Numbered from the stretch's first letter, positions 35,497 through 44,932 are shown. The stretch: DNA of 64,000 bases from Cesiribacteraceae bacterium YIM B00369 (GCA_017948555.1 JAFMYY010000015.1:62001-126000); one strand, 5' to 3'. The notes: a model not told the origin generated them from the sequence alone. Program-made: numbers and translations.

Positions 35497-37527
35497 ATGC
35501 TCCGCAAATATATTTTTACAGCTTTCTTTATCTGTTTTTGCACAACCAGTGCTGTTTATGCGCAGGCATTAGCTGATTTTGAGTTTGAAGACCCAAATAA
35601 CCTTACCAAAAACTCTGTACCCGGAGGGCAGGATGCCATCAGCATAAATCAATTCGCCAGATGGGCAAATGGTGGTGTCTATACCATTTCAGATCCCTTA
35701 GATCCAAACCCTGATGATCCTGTACAGCAGAATATTGAACTGAAAATTCCTGTAGATGTAGTTAAAAACCCGGACGGGGGCAGCATCTACATTGAAACAG
35801 AGTTTATGTGCAATGAAGCCAATGCATGGCTATTCAGAGGCGGAATTACTAATCATACCGGAATCTATCATAGTGTGGATAATGGATTCAACATAAGGTA
35901 TTATACCACGTCTGATCAAAATTTTATAAACACAGGGTTCATTGGTTTTCCTCTCGAGTTAGGGGTTTTAAAAAAAATAACCTTTTATTATGATGAAATA
36001 GCAGGAATGGCTTACCTGTATGTGGATGGAGAAGAAATCTGGAAAACTACAGATAGCGGTTATCAGCCAACACCAGGAGAGCCATTTTACTGGTATACAG
36101 AGAATGGGATTGTAACGGTAGGAGACGGTATGAATGGTAATTCCCACAAGGCTGGCGAAGGTTCAGTACCTTCACTGTACAGGTTCAGGGTTTCCAAAGA
36201 ACCTTGCACTGATTTAAATCCTCCCCTGGTAACTGAACCGCAAATTAGTATTTGCCCGTTTGAAACAGCTGTTGTGGAAGCTTCCGGCGCAACAGATGGA
36301 AACTTCTATTTATGGTATGATAGTGCGGATCCTCAGGCGGAGCCTTTGAAGGATCAGGCAGGGAATGTTTTAAAAGGAAACAGTATTTCTATTACAGGAG
36401 AAAATCTTGAACAGGGACAAACCCATGCCTACTACGTGAGAATTACAAATGGGGCCTGCGATTCGGATTCTGAAGAGATAATTGTCAATGTAAACCCTTT
36501 ACCTGATGCCCCTGTCGTTGTATCAAATCCAGCCATTTGCGGGGAAGGCAGCACAACTCTTAGCGTGACCGGAGCAGGAGCTTCGGAGGAGTACCGCTGG
36601 TACAGAGATGCAGACCCAAACTCAGCCCCTCTGGCAGGGGAAACCGCTGCAAGTTATTCAACTGGAGTTATCAGTCAGACCACAAGCTTTTTTGTTTCCA
36701 TTAAAGGGGTTGATTGTGAAAGTCCCCGCACAGAAGTAAAAGTAATTGTACATCCGGTTCCTCCACAACCGGAAGTGGAGCAAACTTCTTTTACCCTTTG
36801 TGGTACTGAAGAGGTGGAAGTAAAAATAAAAGATGCAGCCGGCTCCGGCTACACTTATAACTGGTATGGGGAAGAAAACGGCAGTGAGGTACTCCTGAAA
36901 AGCAGCACTGAATTAACTTATAAATTTTTGGCAGATGAGGATACCCGTCTTTATGTGGGAGCCTCTAAGGGGGAATGCGAAAGCAGCAGCCGCACTGCAG
37001 TTAATATTGAGGTTAATGAACTGCCTTTTGTGGATGCAGGCGAAGACCTGACCGTACTAAAGGGAGAAAGCATAGAGCTTCAGGCAAAAGGGGAAAACGG
37101 GGAAAGCATAAGCTGCACCTGGGAGCAAAATAATAGCCTGGACAGGCTGGATATTTCTAATCCAACAGCTAAGCCCACTGTTTCCACTTCCTACGTAGTA
37201 AAACGGGTGGATCCTCTAAGCGGCTGTAAAAATACCGATACTGTAACTGTTTTTGTAATCGACAAATTTCCGGTTCCTAATGCATTTTCACCTAACCAGG
37301 ATGGCCGTAACGATACCTGGGAAATACCTAACATAGAGAATTATCCTGAATGTGAAATTAAAGTCTTTAATAGCTGGGGCAACCAGGTGTTTTATTCGAA
37401 AGGATATAATACTCCATGGGAAGGCCTGTTTAACGGACAGGAGCTTCCCTCCGGCACATATTACTTTACTCTTAAGTTAAGCCCGGAGCATAAAGGGGAA
37501 ACAGGATCGGTTGTGATTATGAGATAA
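35497..37527 (+). CDS. Secreted surface protein with type B T9SS C-terminal domain
   Basis: 676 residues. A signal peptide (residues 1-22, ending near AVYAQA) is followed by a jelly-roll/LamG-like domain (about 25-235), then at least three Ig-like repeats of about 85 residues, each with paired Cys and an FYLWYD/YRWYRD/YNWYGE strand (about 245-510), one more beta domain with DAGEDLTVLKGESIELQA, and finally residues 589-676, a gliding-motility-type C-terminal domain (PNAFSPNQDGRNDTWEI, VFNSWGNQVFYS, ELPSGTYYFTL). This domain directs export by the type IX system and surface attachment. No PorP/SprF partner gene follows, which is unusual for this class. It may bind the locus polysaccharide. Confidence 0.9.
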   Translation: MLRKYIFTAFFICFCTTSAVYAQALADFEFEDPNNLTKNSVPGGQDAISINQFARWANGGVYTISDPLDPNPDDPVQQNIELKIPVDVVKNPDGGSIYIETEFMCNEANAWLFRGGITNHTGIYHSVDNGFNIRYYTTSDQNFINTGFIGFPLELGVLKKITFYYDEIAGMAYLYVDGEEIWKTTDSGYQPTPGEPFYWYTENGIVTVGDGMNGNSHKAGEGSVPSLYRFRVSKEPCTDLNPPLVTEPQISICPFETAVVEASGATDGNFYLWYDSADPQAEPLKDQAGNVLKGNSISITGENLEQGQTHAYYVRITNGACDSDSEEIIVNVNPLPDAPVVVSNPAICGEGSTTLSVTGAGASEEYRWYRDADPNSAPLAGETAASYSTGVISQTTSFFVSIKGVDCESPRTEVKVIVHPVPPQPEVEQTSFTLCGTEEVEVKIKDAAGSGYTYNWYGEENGSEVLLKSSTELTYKFLADEDTRLYVGASKGECESSSRTAVNIEVNELPFVDAGEDLTVLKGESIELQAKGENGESISCTWEQNNSLDRLDISNPTAKPTVSTSYVVKRVDPLSGCKNTDTVTVFVIDKFPVPNAFSPNQDGRNDTWEIPNIENYPECEIKVFNSWGNQVFYSKGYNTPWEGLFNGQELPSGTYYFTLKLSPEHKGETGSVVIMR

Positions 37528-37650
37528 AGCGCTATAGAGAAAAAGCAACCTCCACAATGCCGCATCATTTTTTCAGGAGACTAATTCTTACAATTAATTG
37601 ATTGATGAAATTTTATCGTAGCGGGACAAATTAATATTGCTTATATCCCG

Positions 37651-37795
37651 CTTTGTCATTCCGACAATAGGAGTCGGACGCGGTTCCCCGCAGGGACCGA
37701 TGCCGAATCTTTCCAAATAATAGTTCATCAGAGTCTTCAAATGATAAAAGATGCCGCAGCGGCGGACCGTTTCATTCCTCAGCATGACAAGGCTA
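37651..37795. repeat. Intergenic inverted-repeat element (REP/MITE-like)
   Basis: About 145 bases, much richer in G+C than its surroundings. The left end CTTTGTCATTCCGAC (37651-37664) and the right end CTCAGCATGACAAGG (37779-37792; complement CCTTGTCATGCTGAG) form imperfect terminal inverted repeats sharing TTGTCAT-C-GA. Inside are CGGACGCGGTTCCCCGCAGGGACCG and GCCGCAGCGGCGG stretches able to fold. Such TCATTCCGA-ended elements are common between genes in Bacteroidota. A 63-codon ORF crosses it but looks non-coding. A small stem AGCGGGA/TCCCGCT (37620-37652) abuts the left end. Confidence 0.55.
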
Positions 37796-37827
37796 GTCTT
37801 TACTGGTAAAATAATCTGTCCAACTGC

Positions 37828-39384
37828 TTACCTGGACGCCGCTGGCATCAGGCGCGGAAGATTATCCAGATTAAGGACCTCAAACTGTTCATTCACAAAA
37901 ACGGGGGGCAACTCAAGCTTCAGTTCATTGAATTCCTCAGCCGGGATTTGCCCGAAATTAACCAGCTTATTAAATACAAGAATATTTCCTTTTCCTTCTC
38001 TTATTTCCGCTAACCTTGTTACCCTTAACGATTGCCTCTTACTTATAAAGGTCATAACACGGGGCTTAAAGAAAATTATAATGTCATCAGGCTCAGTATG
38101 CGTTTCCAGGTACCGGAACATTTCCCGGCTTTGCGGGGTGTAAGGCCCTTCGCTGATTTGCTTTTCGGGGTAGCTTTCATGCACCTCGTATATATAAACC
38201 ATACTCCTGAAAAAGAACAATACAAGGAGGACCATACTAAATACAGGAACCCAGGATATTTTAACCCTTTTAACCTCCGGCCGGGCTACAATTTCAGCAG
38301 CAGAAAGGCCAACAAATGTATAGTAAATATAAAAAGGGAGGAGTGAAAAAATAAACCGCAGGCCCTGAATGGGTGGCCAGAGAATAAAAATCACAAGGCT
38401 GGCAGCAGAATACACCAGGTACAGGATGTCCGGCATACGGCGGATTCTTTTGTAAATACCCAGCAGAAGAAAAGGAATGGTAATACCGTAAATCAGATAA
38501 GGAAAAAGAACCCCCTCATAAAATTCTGCTGGCAACTCTATATAATACATAATATTATAAGCGAGTTTACCCGGGGTAATACGTTTGAGAAAAGCTAAAT
38601 GAGAGCCGCTCCCGCCCGGCAGCCAGAGCTTAAGGAGGATCCAGCAAGCAGCAAAACCCACATAAGGCAGCAGTTCCTTCCACTCTTTTTTAAAAGTAGC
38701 TGCAAAACGCTCCCTAAGCGGATGATACCATTTTATAAGATGCCCGATACCTAAGACCCCGACCAAAACAATGCCATTGGTCCGCACCAGAAAAGAAAAA
38801 TAAATAAGTACTCCTGTCAGCAGACAGGTAAGTGTCCTGTTGATAAAGAGTTTCCTGTACCCCAGTGTTTTTTCGATGAACAAGATGCTTAATAAAGCAA
38901 AAAATAAAAAAGGGATATCAGAATTTATGGTGTCGGAGAACTTAAGCAGGAACGGGTTAAAACCTAAAACCGCAACCAGCCAAAGTGAGTATACCGGTCC
39001 TATGCGTGGCAGAAAAAGGCGGTAACTGACCAGCAGGGAAAGTAAGAAAAAAATAATTACATAAACTTTAACTGCAGTAAGCGAGAAGCCAAAAAGGGCT
39101 ACAACAGGAGCCAGCAACAGAGGGAATCCCCAGGGGTACAAATGAGGCCCCACCTGCGGGTTTGCCCCTTCCTGCTGGGTGGACTGGTCCATTGCATAGC
39201 TGTTCTGTGCCAGCACATCCTGGCTGGTTCCATCAAGGATACTCTGCGCCTGGCGAAGATACAGGGCAAAATCGCCTCCCCAGTCATGCCCATCCTGCAG
39301 GGACAGGTATGCAAAAAGGCCGGACAAACACAGGATCAGCAGAAGAATAAAGGCAGCATACTGCTGCCCTGATTTATACTTCAT
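37828..39384 (-). CDS. GT-C membrane glycosyltransferase (GT39/ArnT-like)
   Basis: 518 residues with about 10-12 membrane helices. The first periplasmic loop has GHDWGGDFALYL (D34, D38), matching the acidic motif of GT-C enzymes such as ArnT and PMT, which use polyprenyl-phosphate sugars as donors outside the membrane. A C-terminal soluble part (about residues 425-518) contains ETHTEPDDIIIFFKPR, usual in this family. The upstream genes encode a DPM1-like GT2 and GtrA, which would make and flip the lipid-linked donor, so the three form a Gtr-like set. The downstream repeat element marks the end of the unit. Confidence 0.85.
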   Translation of the reverse strand: MKYKSGQQYAAFILLLILCLSGLFAYLSLQDGHDWGGDFALYLRQAQSILDGTSQDVLAQNSYAMDQSTQQEGANPQVGPHLYPWGFPLLLAPVVALFGFSLTAVKVYVIIFFLLSLLVSYRLFLPRIGPVYSLWLVAVLGFNPFLLKFSDTINSDIPFLFFALLSILFIEKTLGYRKLFINRTLTCLLTGVLIYFSFLVRTNGIVLVGVLGIGHLIKWYHPLRERFAATFKKEWKELLPYVGFAACWILLKLWLPGGSGSHLAFLKRITPGKLAYNIMYYIELPAEFYEGVLFPYLIYGITIPFLLLGIYKRIRRMPDILYLVYSAASLVIFILWPPIQGLRFIFSLLPFYIYYTFVGLSAAEIVARPEVKRVKISWVPVFSMVLLVLFFFRSMVYIYEVHESYPEKQISEGPYTPQSREMFRYLETHTEPDDIIIFFKPRVMTFISKRQSLRVTRLAEIREGKGNILVFNKLVNFGQIPAEEFNELKLELPPVFVNEQFEVLNLDNLPRLMPAASR

Positions 39385-39420
39385 AATATGAAATAACTTT
39401 AATACCAGCAGTCTCCTGCC

Positions 39421-40308
39421 TTATAATGTTTTCACTTTCTTCCTGTGGCTTTGTCCCTTTTCTTCACCATACGCTTTTCTGCCGGCCACCGGAGCAGAAT
39501 TTATTTCTGCTTTTTTATAAGCTGATTTATTTAAAATGGTTACCGGCTCAATGGTAACTCTGTTTTTCTTTCTTCCTGAAAGGTTGTATTTGGAAATACA
39601 ATATAATGCCCTGAAGCCATCTTTCCAGTTAATCTTCTTCCCTTCTTCATAAGTACGTCCATAGTATGAGATACCCACCTCATAAATACGGATGTTAGGA
39701 ATACGGCTTATTTTTGCAGTTACTTCCGGCTCAAAACCAAAGCGTTTTTCCTGTAAATCCAGGCTCTGGATAAGGTCTGTCCGAAAAAGTTTATAACAGG
39801 TTTCCATATCTGTTAAGTTAAGATTGGTAAACATGTTAGAAAGGTTGGTCAGGAACTTATTGCCTATTGTATGCCAGAAAAACAAGATACGGTGGGCATT
39901 TCCGCCGGAAAAGCGGGAACCATAAACAACATCGGCAAAACCATCGAGCACCGGCTGCAACAGAGTATTAAACTCAGCAGGGTCATACTCAAGATCGGCA
40001 TCCTGGATCACCAGGTAATCGCCACTTGCTTTTTTTATACCTGTATGCAGAGCAGCTCCTTTGCCCATATTTACGTTATGGCGGAAGTAGCGGATGCTCA
40101 GTTCAGGATGATCCTTTATATAGTTCTTTGCTACTTCCTGCGTACTGTCTGTAGAACAATCGTCTACAATTATAATTTCTTTCTGAATATCGTGAACCAA
40201 CCGCACTCCTGCAATTCTGTCCAGCACCAGGGGCAGAGTTTTGCTTTCATTATAAGCAGGTATTACAATTGATAAGGTAAAGGTTTCGAGGTCAATCACA
40301 TCCATCAT
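39421..40308 (-). CDS. DPM1-like GT2 (polyprenyl-phosphate sugar synthase)
   Basis: 295 residues from the ATG pair at 40308/40305, which has AAAAGGA directly before it. The frame is open to 40398, but that start would overlap gtrA by 17 bases and add 30 unlikely residues. The enzyme shows [61 protein letters not shown] and ADVVYGSRF, all classic for dolichol-phosphate-mannose synthase-type GT2. Unlike GtrB/ArnC it lacks C-terminal membrane helices. It would charge a polyprenyl phosphate with a sugar for the GT-C enzyme downstream. Confidence 0.9.
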   Translation of the reverse strand: MMDVIDLETFTLSIVIPAYNESKTLPLVLDRIAGVRLVHDIQKEIIIVDDCSTDSTQEVAKNYIKDHPELSIRYFRHNVNMGKGAALHTGIKKASGDYLVIQDADLEYDPAEFNTLLQPVLDGFADVVYGSRFSGGNAHRILFFWHTIGNKFLTNLSNMFTNLNLTDMETCYKLFRTDLIQSLDLQEKRFGFEPEVTAKISRIPNIRIYEVGISYYGRTYEEGKKINWKDGFRALYCISKYNLSGRKKNRVTIEPVTILNKSAYKKAEINSAPVAGRKAYGEEKGQSHRKKVKTL

Positions 40309-40381
40309 TCCTTTTATTAAAATATTAAAAAATACAGGGCCGTTTTCAGAAATAAAAAATTCTTCAAAAAAAGAGTGGGAT

Positions 40382-40774
40382 TCAGCCTTTAAAAACAAAG
40401 AATTTTTTAGCGAAATAATTAAAAAAGGCTACCGTCGCTATAGCTAAAATTTTGCAAATCTTGTCTTCCAGTTCTGAGTTCTCAACCAATATCCACATCA
40501 ATAACTGGTTCAGAAAAAGGGCTACAATAGAAACAAGGACAAAAACAGTAAACTCGGTTCCTCTATTATATCGTCCTCCATCAAAAACCCACCTCTGCGA
40601 AATAATATAATTGACAAAAATTGCCAGAGTGATGGCCAGAACATTCGCAGTCAGATAGTACATTTCCACAAAATCGACAAGATAAATGTAGGTACCTATC
40701 TCAACCCCGGCGCCAATGGCTCCGGCCACAGCAAATTTAATTATCTGAGCATAATTTGTTCCGTTGGGCATCAC
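40382..40774 (-). CDS. gtrA: GtrA family membrane protein
   Basis: 130 residues with four membrane helices, the size and shape of GtrA. Matching blocks are [19 protein letters not shown] near the N terminus, [18 protein letters not shown] in the middle, and [11 protein letters not shown] at the end. GtrA proteins are thought to flip polyprenyl-phosphate sugars to the outer face. GTG at 40774 and ATG at 40771 are both possible starts. It lies 14 bases after a GT2 gene and is followed by the DPM1-like GT2 and the GT-C transferase, giving a Gtr-like order. Confidence 0.9.
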   Translation of the reverse strand: MMPNGTNYAQIIKFAVAGAIGAGVEIGTYIYLVDFVEMYYLTANVLAITLAIFVNYIISQRWVFDGGRYNRGTEFTVFVLVSIVALFLNQLLMWILVENSELEDKICKILAIATVAFFNYFAKKFFVFKG

Positions 40775-40788
40775 TTAGTTTTTATATA

Positions 40789-41733
40789 TCAGGCAATAAA
40801 ATGTTTCCTGGAGAATTTACGCTGCTGAATTCCCCAGCGCAAAGCTGCAAATAAACCGGAAATTTTCTTAACAGCCACATCAAATTGCCTCTGTTTTATA
40901 CTTACCAGGAATCCTTTTATAGTTTTGCCGAACTCATACCAGAAATACTTTCTGAAAAAAGCAGGTTCTTTATGTTTCAGCACTACAAGTAAAGGGTTAC
41001 GGGCATCGTAATAAGCTTTAAAAGCCGATTGTTTACCAATGGTCATGCTCTCTTTATGCCATAACTTTGCATGAGGGGTATACATAATCTTATAGCCTGC
41101 TGCCTTACCGCGGGCTTCCCAGTCGTACTCTTCCGACTGAAAGAAAAAGGTAGTATCGTATCCTCCTACTTCTTCATACACCTGGCGGCTAACCAGCATA
41201 AAAATATCATCAATAAAAAAGCGTTCTGCCTCTTCATCATACTGGCCTCTGTCAACTTCCCTTAAACCTATATGTTCTCCGTTCCAGCGAATAGGGTCTT
41301 CGTGTTTACCTACACTTTGCAGGGTATCCGGTTTTTCATGATAATAAGCTTTTCCGGTTACGAACCCGATTTTAGGATCTTTAGAGGCGGTAGCCACCAG
41401 AGCAGAAACTATTTTATTATCTACTTTAACATCATTATTAGTAATAAGAACATAGTCGGCTTTCTCCCGGCCAAAGGCATATTCGAGGCCAAAGTTAAAG
41501 CCTCCGGAATACCCGCGGTTCTTTTCAAGCCGGATAAGTTTTGCCTCCGGAAAGTTTTCCTCCACGTATTCTTTGGTCCCGTCAACAGAACCGTTATCAA
41601 TAACCACTACCTCAAAGTTGGGGTAGTCATTTGCCAGATAGGTACTTACCGAGTCTTCCAGCAGTTCCCTGCCGTTATAACTCAGGATAAGTACCAGTAC
41701 TTTGGGCATAGAATTGCTTGAAATCTGCGCCAT
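40789..41733 (-). CDS. Family 2 glycosyltransferase (rhamnosyltransferase-like)
   Basis: 314 residues. PKVLVLILSYNGRELLEDSV, VVIDNGSVDGTKEYV, RLEKNRGYSGGFNFGL and ITNNDVKVD match the WbbL/rhamnosyltransferase group of GT2. FFFQSEEYDWEARGKAAG carries the later acidic block, and YTPHAKLWHKESMTIGK is also typical. With rfbC genes present, L-rhamnose is a reasonable donor, but this is inference. It lies 14 bases before gtrA and 23 bases after the DegT aminotransferase gene in the same operon. Confidence 0.88.
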   Translation of the reverse strand: MAQISSNSMPKVLVLILSYNGRELLEDSVSTYLANDYPNFEVVVIDNGSVDGTKEYVEENFPEAKLIRLEKNRGYSGGFNFGLEYAFGREKADYVLITNNDVKVDNKIVSALVATASKDPKIGFVTGKAYYHEKPDTLQSVGKHEDPIRWNGEHIGLREVDRGQYDEEAERFFIDDIFMLVSRQVYEEVGGYDTTFFFQSEEYDWEARGKAAGYKIMYTPHAKLWHKESMTIGKQSAFKAYYDARNPLLVVLKHKEPAFFRKYFWYEFGKTIKGFLVSIKQRQFDVAVKKISGLFAALRWGIQQRKFSRKHFIA

Positions 41734-41756
41734 AGATTAAAAAATTTTCAGAAATA

Positions 41757-42953
41757 TTAAACTGTTGTTTTAGCGGCCTGCTTTGAGCTGCCCTGATGGG
41801 TTTTCTCATATTCATGCAAAGCCTCAACCACATAATCGACTTCCTCATCAGTTAACAGCGAATGGAGCGGCAATGTTATCATATCCTGCCAAACCTTATC
41901 TGCAACCGGAGTGTCGTTATTGTTCCACCGCTGGAAGAAAGGCTGTTGCGGAAGCGGTAAATAATGTACACTTGTAGCAATGCCACGCTCTTTTAAATAG
42001 ATGATAAGATCATCACGCTCCGCATACTTTACGCCGAAAATCCAGTAATTGTTATTATCTGCGTCATACGGAAACAGCGGCTTAATAGTTTCAAGACCTT
42101 CCATACCTGCAAGGTATCTTTTTACCACCTCTGCCCTGCGCTGGTTCATGCCATCCAGTTTCTTTATCTGGGCAAGGCCAATGCTGGCAGCCAAATCGTT
42201 CATGTTATATTTATAACCCAATACGGCAATATCGTAGTGCCAGTGGCGTGCATTAGCAGCCTTACCGGTATAGCCTCCCACGCGCTTCCAGGTGTCTTTA
42301 TCAATTCCTACCCAGCGGTTGGCTTTCATTGGCAGAATCAGGTCCTCATCGTCGGAGCACATCATACCGCCATCGCCGGTGGTCATTGCTTTTTTCTCTT
42401 CAAAGCTAAAGCAGCCAATATCGCCCCAGGTACCTAACTTCTTACCTTTATAGCTGGCTCCTGCGGTATGGGCACAGTCTTCAATCACCTTAAGGCCTTT
42501 TGCACGGGCAAAGTCCATTATTTTGTCCATTTGTGCAGGATGCCCGCCCATATGCACAGGCATAATGGCCACACAGTCTTTGGTGTATTTGCGTTCCATA
42601 TCTTCCAGATCAATGGAAAGCGTAACAGGATCGACATCTACAAAAAGAGGCTCCAGGCGGTTGTATACAGGAGCAAAAGCGGTTGAGGCAAAGGTAATGG
42701 CCGGCACCATTACTTTTTTTCCCTCAGGAAAATCAAATGCGGCAAGGGCAAGGTGAAGGGCTGCCGTGGCAGAGTTCAGGCCTACAGCAGCTTTACAGCC
42801 TATGTATTCACTCCACTCTTTTTCGAACTGGCTTACCTTCGGGCCCATGCCTATCCAGGCTGCATCAAACGAATCTTTTATATTATCAAGCTCTTCCTGT
42901 CCTACATTTGGTACAAACAGGCGAACATTCATTTTCTTTTTATTATCACTCAT
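41757..42953 (-). CDS. DegT/DnrJ/EryC1/StrS sugar aminotransferase
   Basis: 398 residues. The PLP-dependent fold shows GLNSATAALHLAL (cofactor phosphate region), VIEDCAHTAGASY with the PLP-binding Asp, and CFSFEEKKAMTTGDGG, where K188 aligns with the Schiff-base lysine. The usual SFHxTK is changed to SFEEKK. The C terminus has SVHYLPLPQQPFF, common in the family. It converts a 4- or 3-keto sugar nucleotide to the amino sugar. It overlaps the second rfbC by four bases, so the substrate may be a dTDP-4-keto-6-deoxy sugar; this is inference. Confidence 0.9.
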   Translation of the reverse strand: MSDNKKKMNVRLFVPNVGQEELDNIKDSFDAAWIGMGPKVSQFEKEWSEYIGCKAAVGLNSATAALHLALAAFDFPEGKKVMVPAITFASTAFAPVYNRLEPLFVDVDPVTLSIDLEDMERKYTKDCVAIMPVHMGGHPAQMDKIMDFARAKGLKVIEDCAHTAGASYKGKKLGTWGDIGCFSFEEKKAMTTGDGGMMCSDDEDLILPMKANRWVGIDKDTWKRVGGYTGKAANARHWHYDIAVLGYKYNMNDLAASIGLAQIKKLDGMNQRRAEVVKRYLAGMEGLETIKPLFPYDADNNNYWIFGVKYAERDDLIIYLKERGIATSVHYLPLPQQPFFQRWNNNDTPVADKVWQDMITLPLHSLLTDEEVDYVVEALHEYEKTHQGSSKQAAKTTV

Positions 42954-43510
42954 ATTTTTATGGCATTATTTTCTTTTAAAAATTCCTGCAGACCTGGTGC
43001 ATTTTTATCCTTTTCAGATAATATGGGAGAATCTGTGCCCCAGTCTATATTAAGTTCCGGATCGTTCCAGCGGATAGCCCGTTCAGATTCAGGCGCATAA
43101 ACACTGTCTACTTTATAGGTAACTTCGCTGTTTTCTTCGAGGGTCATATACCCGTGGGCGAAGCCACGGGGCACCAGCACCATATTCTTTTCTTCGGCTG
43201 AGAGCTTTACACTATCCCACTGCCCGAATGTTTCAGAACCTTCCCTGAGGTCGACAAACACATCGAGCACCGCACCACTTGTGCAGCGAAGCAATTTAGT
43301 TTCGGCATTGGGCGGCAGTTGAAAATGAAGGCCGCGAAGGGTATATTTCTGTTTTGATTTAGCATGATTTTCCTGAACCCAGTCCCGGTTAATTCCATGC
43401 TCCTCAAATATCTTTTTGTCGAAGGTCCGCATAAAAAAGCCTCTGTCGTCGCCTATAGGCTTTAGCTTAAACTCAAACGTACCTTTCAGTTTTAGGGGCT
43501 TAATCTGCAT
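42950..43510 (-). CDS. rfbC: dTDP-4-dehydrorhamnose 3,5-epimerase family, second copy
   Basis: 186 residues from the ATG at 43510. The frame is open nine codons further to 43537, but AGGAGG at 43519-43514 points to 43510. The cupin blocks are DDRGFFMRTF, LRGLHFQL with the catalytic His, VFVDLREGSETFG, PRGFAHGY, VTYKVDSVYAPES and WNDPELNIDWG. It is clearly RfbC type and distinct from the copy at 26236. It overlaps ugd by 11 bases and the DegT gene by four. It could make dTDP-rhamnose precursor or a related epimerised keto sugar for the aminotransferase. Confidence 0.93.
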   Translation of the reverse strand: MQIKPLKLKGTFEFKLKPIGDDRGFFMRTFDKKIFEEHGINRDWVQENHAKSKQKYTLRGLHFQLPPNAETKLLRCTSGAVLDVFVDLREGSETFGQWDSVKLSAEEKNMVLVPRGFAHGYMTLEENSEVTYKVDSVYAPESERAIRWNDPELNIDWGTDSPILSEKDKNAPGLQEFLKENNAIKI

Positions 43511-44876
43511 ATACCTCCTGTTTTTTACCGGTTTCACTTGGCTGGCCTACGCCTACTCTTACTCTCCAGCTTTGCTCAGCGCGGCTTTTGTAGAGCGAGC
43601 GGCAGTCTACCATTACAGCGTTTTCTGACATTACGCTCTCAAAAGCTTCGTCAGAAATTTTCAGGTAATCATCCCATATTGTTGCCACATAAACCACATC
43701 GGCTCCTTTTGCTGCGTCGAGCGGGTCTTCATGATACTGCAGTTTATCGCCATATTCGTCGCGGGTGTTTTCCAGTGCTTTATAATCCTGCACATGTACT
43801 TCCATACCGCGTTCAAGTGCATACTCAGCCAGACGAATGCCCGGAGATTCGCGTATATCGTCAGTATCAGGTTTGAAGGCAGTTCCCAGGATGGCAATTT
43901 TCTTTGGCTGCCCCTCGTATTTCTCCATTCCTAATTCAAAGATGTGCTCCATCTGGCTCTTATTAATATGCAGCAGGCCGTCCAGCAGTTTACCATCAAC
44001 CTTGCGGTCGCGGGCAAAAGAGGCAAGTGCTTTTACATCTTTAGGGAAGCAGCTGCCACCAAATCCGCATCCTGCGCGCAGGTAAGTGGTTAGTTTCGGG
44101 GTAATGCGCTTTCCATTCTCAATAGGAGAAATTCTTTTGTCTTTGATTACACCGGCAAAAACATCTTCAGAGTCCACATCTTCAAGGGTTTCGCAGATGC
44201 GGGCAATTTCATTTGCATAGGAAATATTAAGCGCCAGTAGCGTATTGGCCGTGTATTTTACCATTTCCGCAGTGGTAGGGTTGGTAATCATGATATCCGT
44301 ATTCGGGAATCCATCATAAAGGCTGCGCATTGTTTCTTCAGCCTTTTTGCTGGTTACACCAAGCACTATACGGTCAGGCTCTTTAAAGTCTTCAACCGCG
44401 TTTCCTTCGCGCAGGAATTCAGGATTCATGCAGAAGCCTATTTCATCTTCGCTTTTACCTGATTCTTCCAGTACAATTGGTCTTACCACATCCATGGTTG
44501 TTCCCGGCACCACTGTACTTTTTACTGTTACCACTACATAGCGGCCGGTATCGCGCAGGGCCTGCCCTATTTCTTTGGCTGCCTGTTTAATGTAGCTCAG
44601 GTCAATATGCTGTCCGTCGAAAGGGGTACCCACGGCAATCATTACCACATCGGCCTCTTTGATTGCAGAAGCCGCATCGGTTGTGGGTGTAATATTATCT
44701 TTATTCTTTTTGAGGAGGTCTTCAAGTCCGGGTTCATAAATAGGAGAAATCCCATCCCGTATCTTTTGGATCTTTTCTTCATTTATATCTATACAGTAAA
44801 CCTTTTTTCCGGTATTTGCCAGGCAAACTCCCGAAACAAGACCTACATACCCGGTACCAAAAACTGCTAAATTCAT
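43500..44876 (-). CDS. ugd: UDP-glucose 6-dehydrogenase
   Basis: 458 residues from the ATG at 44876; the frame is open 11 codons further (44909), but MNLAVFGTGYVGLV is the standard start. The NAD loop is GTGYVGLVSGVCLA, NPEFLREGNAVEDF follows, and the catalytic Cys276 sits in AGCGFGGSCFPKDVKAL. These fit UDP-glucose dehydrogenases rather than the UDP-GlcNAc type. It oxidises UDP-glucose to UDP-glucuronate, which the UXS-like SDR upstream (44987-46057) could decarboxylate. It starts 57 bases after a minus-strand terminator, so it is probably the first gene of the next unit or is reached by read-through. Confidence 0.94.
   Translation of the reverse strand: MNLAVFGTGYVGLVSGVCLANTGKKVYCIDINEEKIQKIRDGISPIYEPGLEDLLKKNKDNITPTTDAASAIKEADVVMIAVGTPFDGQHIDLSYIKQAAKEIGQALRDTGRYVVVTVKSTVVPGTTMDVVRPIVLEESGKSEDEIGFCMNPEFLREGNAVEDFKEPDRIVLGVTSKKAEETMRSLYDGFPNTDIMITNPTTAEMVKYTANTLLALNISYANEIARICETLEDVDSEDVFAGVIKDKRISPIENGKRITPKLTTYLRAGCGFGGSCFPKDVKALASFARDRKVDGKLLDGLLHINKSQMEHIFELGMEKYEGQPKKIAILGTAFKPDTDDIRESPGIRLAEYALERGMEVHVQDYKALENTRDEYGDKLQYHEDPLDAAKGADVVYVATIWDDYLKISDEAFESVMSENAVMVDCRSLYKSRAEQSWRVRVGVGQPSETGKKQEVYAD
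43514..43519 (-). promoter_or_regulatory. Strong Shine-Dalgarno fixing the second rfbC start
   Basis: AGGAGG on the minus strand, three bases before the ATG at 43510 and inside the last codons of ugd. Such a full site is rare in this window and decides between the two possible rfbC starts. Confidence 0.7.
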
Positions 44877-44932
44877 AAAAAATTGGGTCTTTTTGTGGTT
44901 TTGTAACACGAAAAAATTCTAAATCAAAAAGA

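Noticed and set aside
37594-37785. 63-codon minus-strand ORF in the intergenic repeat
   Set aside because: It is generated by the inverted-repeat element itself and has no coding features.
39421-40398. Longer start of the DPM1-like GT2 at 40398
   Set aside because: It would overlap gtrA by 17 bases and add 30 residues atypical of the family; 40308 has AAAAGGA directly upstream.
41272-41721. 149-codon plus-strand ORF antisense to a GT2 gene
   Set aside because: Shadow of the clear GT2 reading frame; no motif or ribosome binding site.
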